From Bythopirellula sp. (lineage in GTDB: Bacteria; Planctomycetota; Planctomycetia; Pirellulales; Lacipirellulaceae), in NCBI GenBank assembly GCA_028285205.1, contig JANQQA010000027.1, forward strand, positions 1 through 64,000: a stretch of DNA of 64,000 bases, given 5' to 3'. The notes under the pieces were generated by a model that had not been told where the DNA came from, searched no databases, and saw nothing but the letters and a program-made list of their open reading frames with translations. Shown here piece after piece: positions 61,684 to 64,000 of this stretch (its first letter is position 1; the number at the start of each line of letters is the position of its first letter). The position numbers were made by a program, and so were the translations under genes.

Positions 61684-63237
61684 TCACCGAAGCTGCGCCG
61701 CGCCAGAAACGGTGATCTTGAATACATTTGCTATCGAATCGGGTACGGACTGGGGCGCGGTGATCGTCAGTCCCGCGGCGGTTTGTGAGAAATCGATCGT
61801 TTCGTCACTGCCTAGCAAAGAAACCGACTGCACGGACAGATCGCCTTTGATCACATCGCTGCCAAATGACTTGAGCGTCATCTCCTGGCCTGATTCAGGC
61901 GTCCCCAGCACCGTGGCATAGATCGTGGAGCCATCCTTAGATCGCGTGTATCGAACGTCAGCCGCCGAGTATTGGAGCGCTTTGACGAAGTGCCCGCCTT
62001 TTTTCAATCGCGATGGCCCTTCGCCAAAAACAAGCCAGGGGCGTGTATCGTAAATCGCTTCGCCGTACTTGCCGAGCCATGTTCCGATGCCCTGCAGCGT
62101 GTCTCTCTGATTCTGCGGGATCGTGCCGTCCGCCATCGGTGACACATTCAGCAGCAGCACACCACGCTTGCTGACGATATCAATCAAGACGTGCAACACT
62201 TCAGAGGCTGGTTTAATCTGAAGGTCCTGGGTGTAGCACCAGCTGCCTTTGCTAATCGTGTCATCGGTCAGCCACCAACTTTCCGTCAACTTGTTGGCGC
62301 GCCCCTTTTCGAAGTCTTGGACGGAAATCTCATTTGGCATGTCTTGCTCTTTGCGAGCAATGACGACGTCCTGGTGGCGTTTCGCGGCATCATTGAAGTA
62401 GTGCGCGGCGAACTCCTGACGTTTCTGCTCAGGAATAAGATCAAGCCAGCCGTCGAACCAAATCAGATCGGGATGGTACTGATCAATCACCTCTTTCAAC
62501 TTACCCAGCCACATTTGCTCGAGCCACTGCTCTTCGGGCATCCTGCCGTACATCTGTACTAGTTCTGGATCATCCGAGGTCGTTGGCAATCCATCAAAGG
62601 GTGGATAATGGCTGTTGCGAAAGTGCTGATGATGTGGAAACGGCTTGCCGGGCTGATCGGGACGTTGCAAGTTGCGCGCATGATGAAAAGTCGTGATGAA
62701 TTTCATTCCATGCTTGCGAATTGCCTGTTCCAATTCGCCGGTGATGTCACGTTTGGGACCGCGATCCATGGCATTCCACGGTGTGACATTGCTATGCCAC
62801 ATTGCGAATCCATCGTGGTGTTCAGCAACGGGACCTGCGAATCGTGCACCGGTCTGTTTGAACAAGGTTGCCCAGTCCTCCGCATCAAATTTCTCAGCTT
62901 TGAACATCGGGACGAAGTCGTGATAGCCAAAGTCGTTGGGATGTCCGTATTTCGACTGATGGTATTCAAAAACCTTGTGTCCTTCGAAGTACATCCAGCG
63001 CGGATACCACTCGTTGCCAAAAGCGGGGACCGAGTAAACTCCCCAATGGAAGTAAATTCCCAGCTTCGCATCTTTAAACCACTCCGGGACCTCTTGGTGA
63101 CGGCTGAGTGATTCCCAATCGGGTTGGTAAGCCTCAGCAGGGGCGACAACATCGTTACCGAGTACTGCACTGACGTGAAATGAGAATACAAGCATCCAAG
63201 CCACAAAGCCAAACAGGATCTGCTGGCGAGAGTTCAT
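61684..63237 (-). CDS. GH29 alpha-L-fucosidase
   Basis: 517 residues from ATG 63237, which begins a signal peptide (MNSRQQILFGFVAWMLVFSF, cleavage near VLG-ND). An upstream start at 63309 or 63267 would bury it. Family signs: WFKDAKLGIYFHWGVYSVPA and GNEWYPRWMYFEG at the start, AEHHDGFAMWHS with the conserved HH, and the nucleophile aspartate in PDLIWFDGWLDLIPEQKRQE. A C-terminal beta domain follows. It retains all core motifs and should release terminal alpha-fucose. It is 177 bp upstream of GH95 and 124 bp downstream of the sulfatase, on the same strand. Confidence 0.95.
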   Translation of the reverse strand: MNSRQQILFGFVAWMLVFSFHVSAVLGNDVVAPAEAYQPDWESLSRHQEVPEWFKDAKLGIYFHWGVYSVPAFGNEWYPRWMYFEGHKVFEYHQSKYGHPNDFGYHDFVPMFKAEKFDAEDWATLFKQTGARFAGPVAEHHDGFAMWHSNVTPWNAMDRGPKRDITGELEQAIRKHGMKFITTFHHARNLQRPDQPGKPFPHHQHFRNSHYPPFDGLPTTSDDPELVQMYGRMPEEQWLEQMWLGKLKEVIDQYHPDLIWFDGWLDLIPEQKRQEFAAHYFNDAAKRHQDVVIARKEQDMPNEISVQDFEKGRANKLTESWWLTDDTISKGSWCYTQDLQIKPASEVLHVLIDIVSKRGVLLLNVSPMADGTIPQNQRDTLQGIGTWLGKYGEAIYDTRPWLVFGEGPSRLKKGGHFVKALQYSAADVRYTRSKDGSTIYATVLGTPESGQEMTLKSFGSDVIKGDLSVQSVSLLGSDETIDFSQTAAGLTITAPQSVPDSIANVFKITVSGAAQLR

Positions 63238-63360
63238 TGACCAGTAATTGGAGCGAGTGCGTAGCATGTTGATTGACCTGCCAAATAACTGAATGGTGAT
63301 GGCGTCCACGAGATAATGCTCTTGGCTGATGTGATTGGCGTAGCTTACAGAGCTTGAGAG

Positions 63361-64000
63361 TTAGTCGTTCAGGTATGCGACATCAACGAACAAAGCTCCC
63401 CACCCTTCGGAATCCTCACCGGCAGCTTGAAATCTTGTTTGAAAATCATAAGAGCCTGGTGTCAGCTCAGCTGTCAGCACGGCAACCGTATCCTGACGAT
63501 TGATTGCGACTTGTTCTTTCACTTCCCCAATTTCGATCTCCGCTGATGTGGCCTCAATCGGCAAAGGTGTTTCCTTTCGAGTGCTCCTTAAGGAAAACTG
63601 ATACCGACCCGCTCGATCGACCTCGACAGCCCAAACCCCTTGCTTGTTGATCGTAGGAAGTGGTTTCTTGCCTTGCGCCCACGGAGCATCTCCCTTGTAC
63701 CAATCCATAGCGCACAGCTCCGTGTGCGGGGCTTCTGGAGCCCCGAGAACATTCCGTGGCAACAGAGAGGCTTCCGGCGGAAGACTGTTCCAAAACTCTT
63801 CGTAGGCAGTGTTAAGCTCCGCAACGATCTCGGGATGCTGCTGTGCAACATTGTTTTGCTGCAATGAATCTTTAGCAATATCGTAGAGGCGGCCGTCGCT
63901 GACCAATCGCCAATCACCACGTTTTACCGAGGCGTGTCGCCACTTTGATCGCTTTCGATTTCTGGGACACTGCATCACCAACGTACGCTCGTCCTGCCAA
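63361..64000 (-). CDS. Sulfatase, C-terminal part (cut by right edge)
   Basis: The frame stays open to base 64000, so only the last ~212 residues are seen. They begin WQDERTLVMQCPRNRKRSKW, then VKRGDWRLVSDGRLYDIAKD and NNVAQQHPEIVAELNTAYEE, the C-terminal segment of arylsulfatase A-like enzymes in which the DWRLV and LYDI residues belong to the C-terminal subdomain. A beta-rich addition follows (VWAVEVDRAGRYQFSLRS). The formylglycine site lies outside the window. It is the gene upstream of GH29 in the same direction and fits desulfation before fucose removal. Confidence 0.8.
   Translation of the reverse strand, partial: WQDERTLVMQCPRNRKRSKWRHASVKRGDWRLVSDGRLYDIAKDSLQQNNVAQQHPEIVAELNTAYEEFWNSLPPEASLLPRNVLGAPEAPHTELCAMDWYKGDAPWAQGKKPLPTINKQGVWAVEVDRAGRYQFSLRSTRKETPLPIEATSAEIEIGEVKEQVAINRQDTVAVLTAELTPGSYDFQTRFQAAGEDSEGWGALFVDVAYLND

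Overview
The window looks like chromosomal DNA of a planctomycete, probably a Pirellulales/Rhodopirellula-like marine or freshwater member. This is inferred from the gene families, not from any marker phylogeny. It holds two DUF1559 prepilin-like proteins, three PEP-CTERM proteins (one with a dockerin-like stretch), three sulfatases, a Ser/Thr kinase with a C-terminal membrane anchor, Tat-exported Gfo/Idh/MocA and TIM-barrel proteins, paired ExbD genes, and many large secreted proteins of unknown function. I saw no tRNA, rRNA, CRISPR array, insertion sequence or prophage gene.

Layout. 1-9.4 kb: a tightly packed plus-strand operon with an ExbB/TolQ channel, two ExbD/TolR proteins, a giant membrane-anchored beta-propeller, a TPR plus solute-binding-protein fusion and a secreted protein. 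It ends tail to tail against a Ser/Thr kinase. 9.4-18.5 kb: kinase, RluA-type pseudouridine synthase, Maf pyrophosphatase, GT2 glycosyltransferase, an oxidoreductase-like protein, transketolase, a sulfatase and a HlyIII membrane protein. 18.6-24.7 kb: a secreted unknown protein, an amidohydrolase and a Nat-type ABC exporter whose permease is fused to a CPBP (CAAX-protease-like) domain. 24.7-25.8 kb: about 1 kb with no convincing gene.

25.8-38.7 kb: a SnoaL-like protein and a Gly/Asn-Arg-Gly-rich surface protein closed by a textbook terminator; a divergent FadL-like/OprB-like outer-membrane pair; a sulfatase; small secreted proteins; and a cyclic-nucleotide-binding patatin phospholipase. 39-49.3 kb: the region I find most interesting. 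An apparent minus-strand operon encodes three PEP-CTERM proteins, a DUF1559 pilin-like protein and a ChaN-type (haem-binding) protein with an added hydrolase-like half. Next to it are flavodoxin, rpsD, a 44-residue membrane peptide and a TPR protein. These run divergently from a paralogous TPR gene, hemP and a 40-residue zinc-ribbon ORF, and a long palindrome lies between the two TPR genes. Together this suggests an iron/haem-responsive envelope locus, but that is a hypothesis.

49.7-64 kb: a lipoprotein plus DUF1559 pair, a methyltransferase, and then a catabolic locus. The catabolic genes are an internally duplicated alpha/beta hydrolase, a DJ-1/PfpI protein, a Tat-exported TIM-barrel isomerase-like protein, a Tat-exported Gfo/Idh/MocA protein, a MetE-C-like methyltransferase, GH95 and GH29 alpha-L-fucosidases, and the C-terminal part of a sulfatase running off the right edge. 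The combination fits breakdown of a sulfated fucose-containing polysaccharide.
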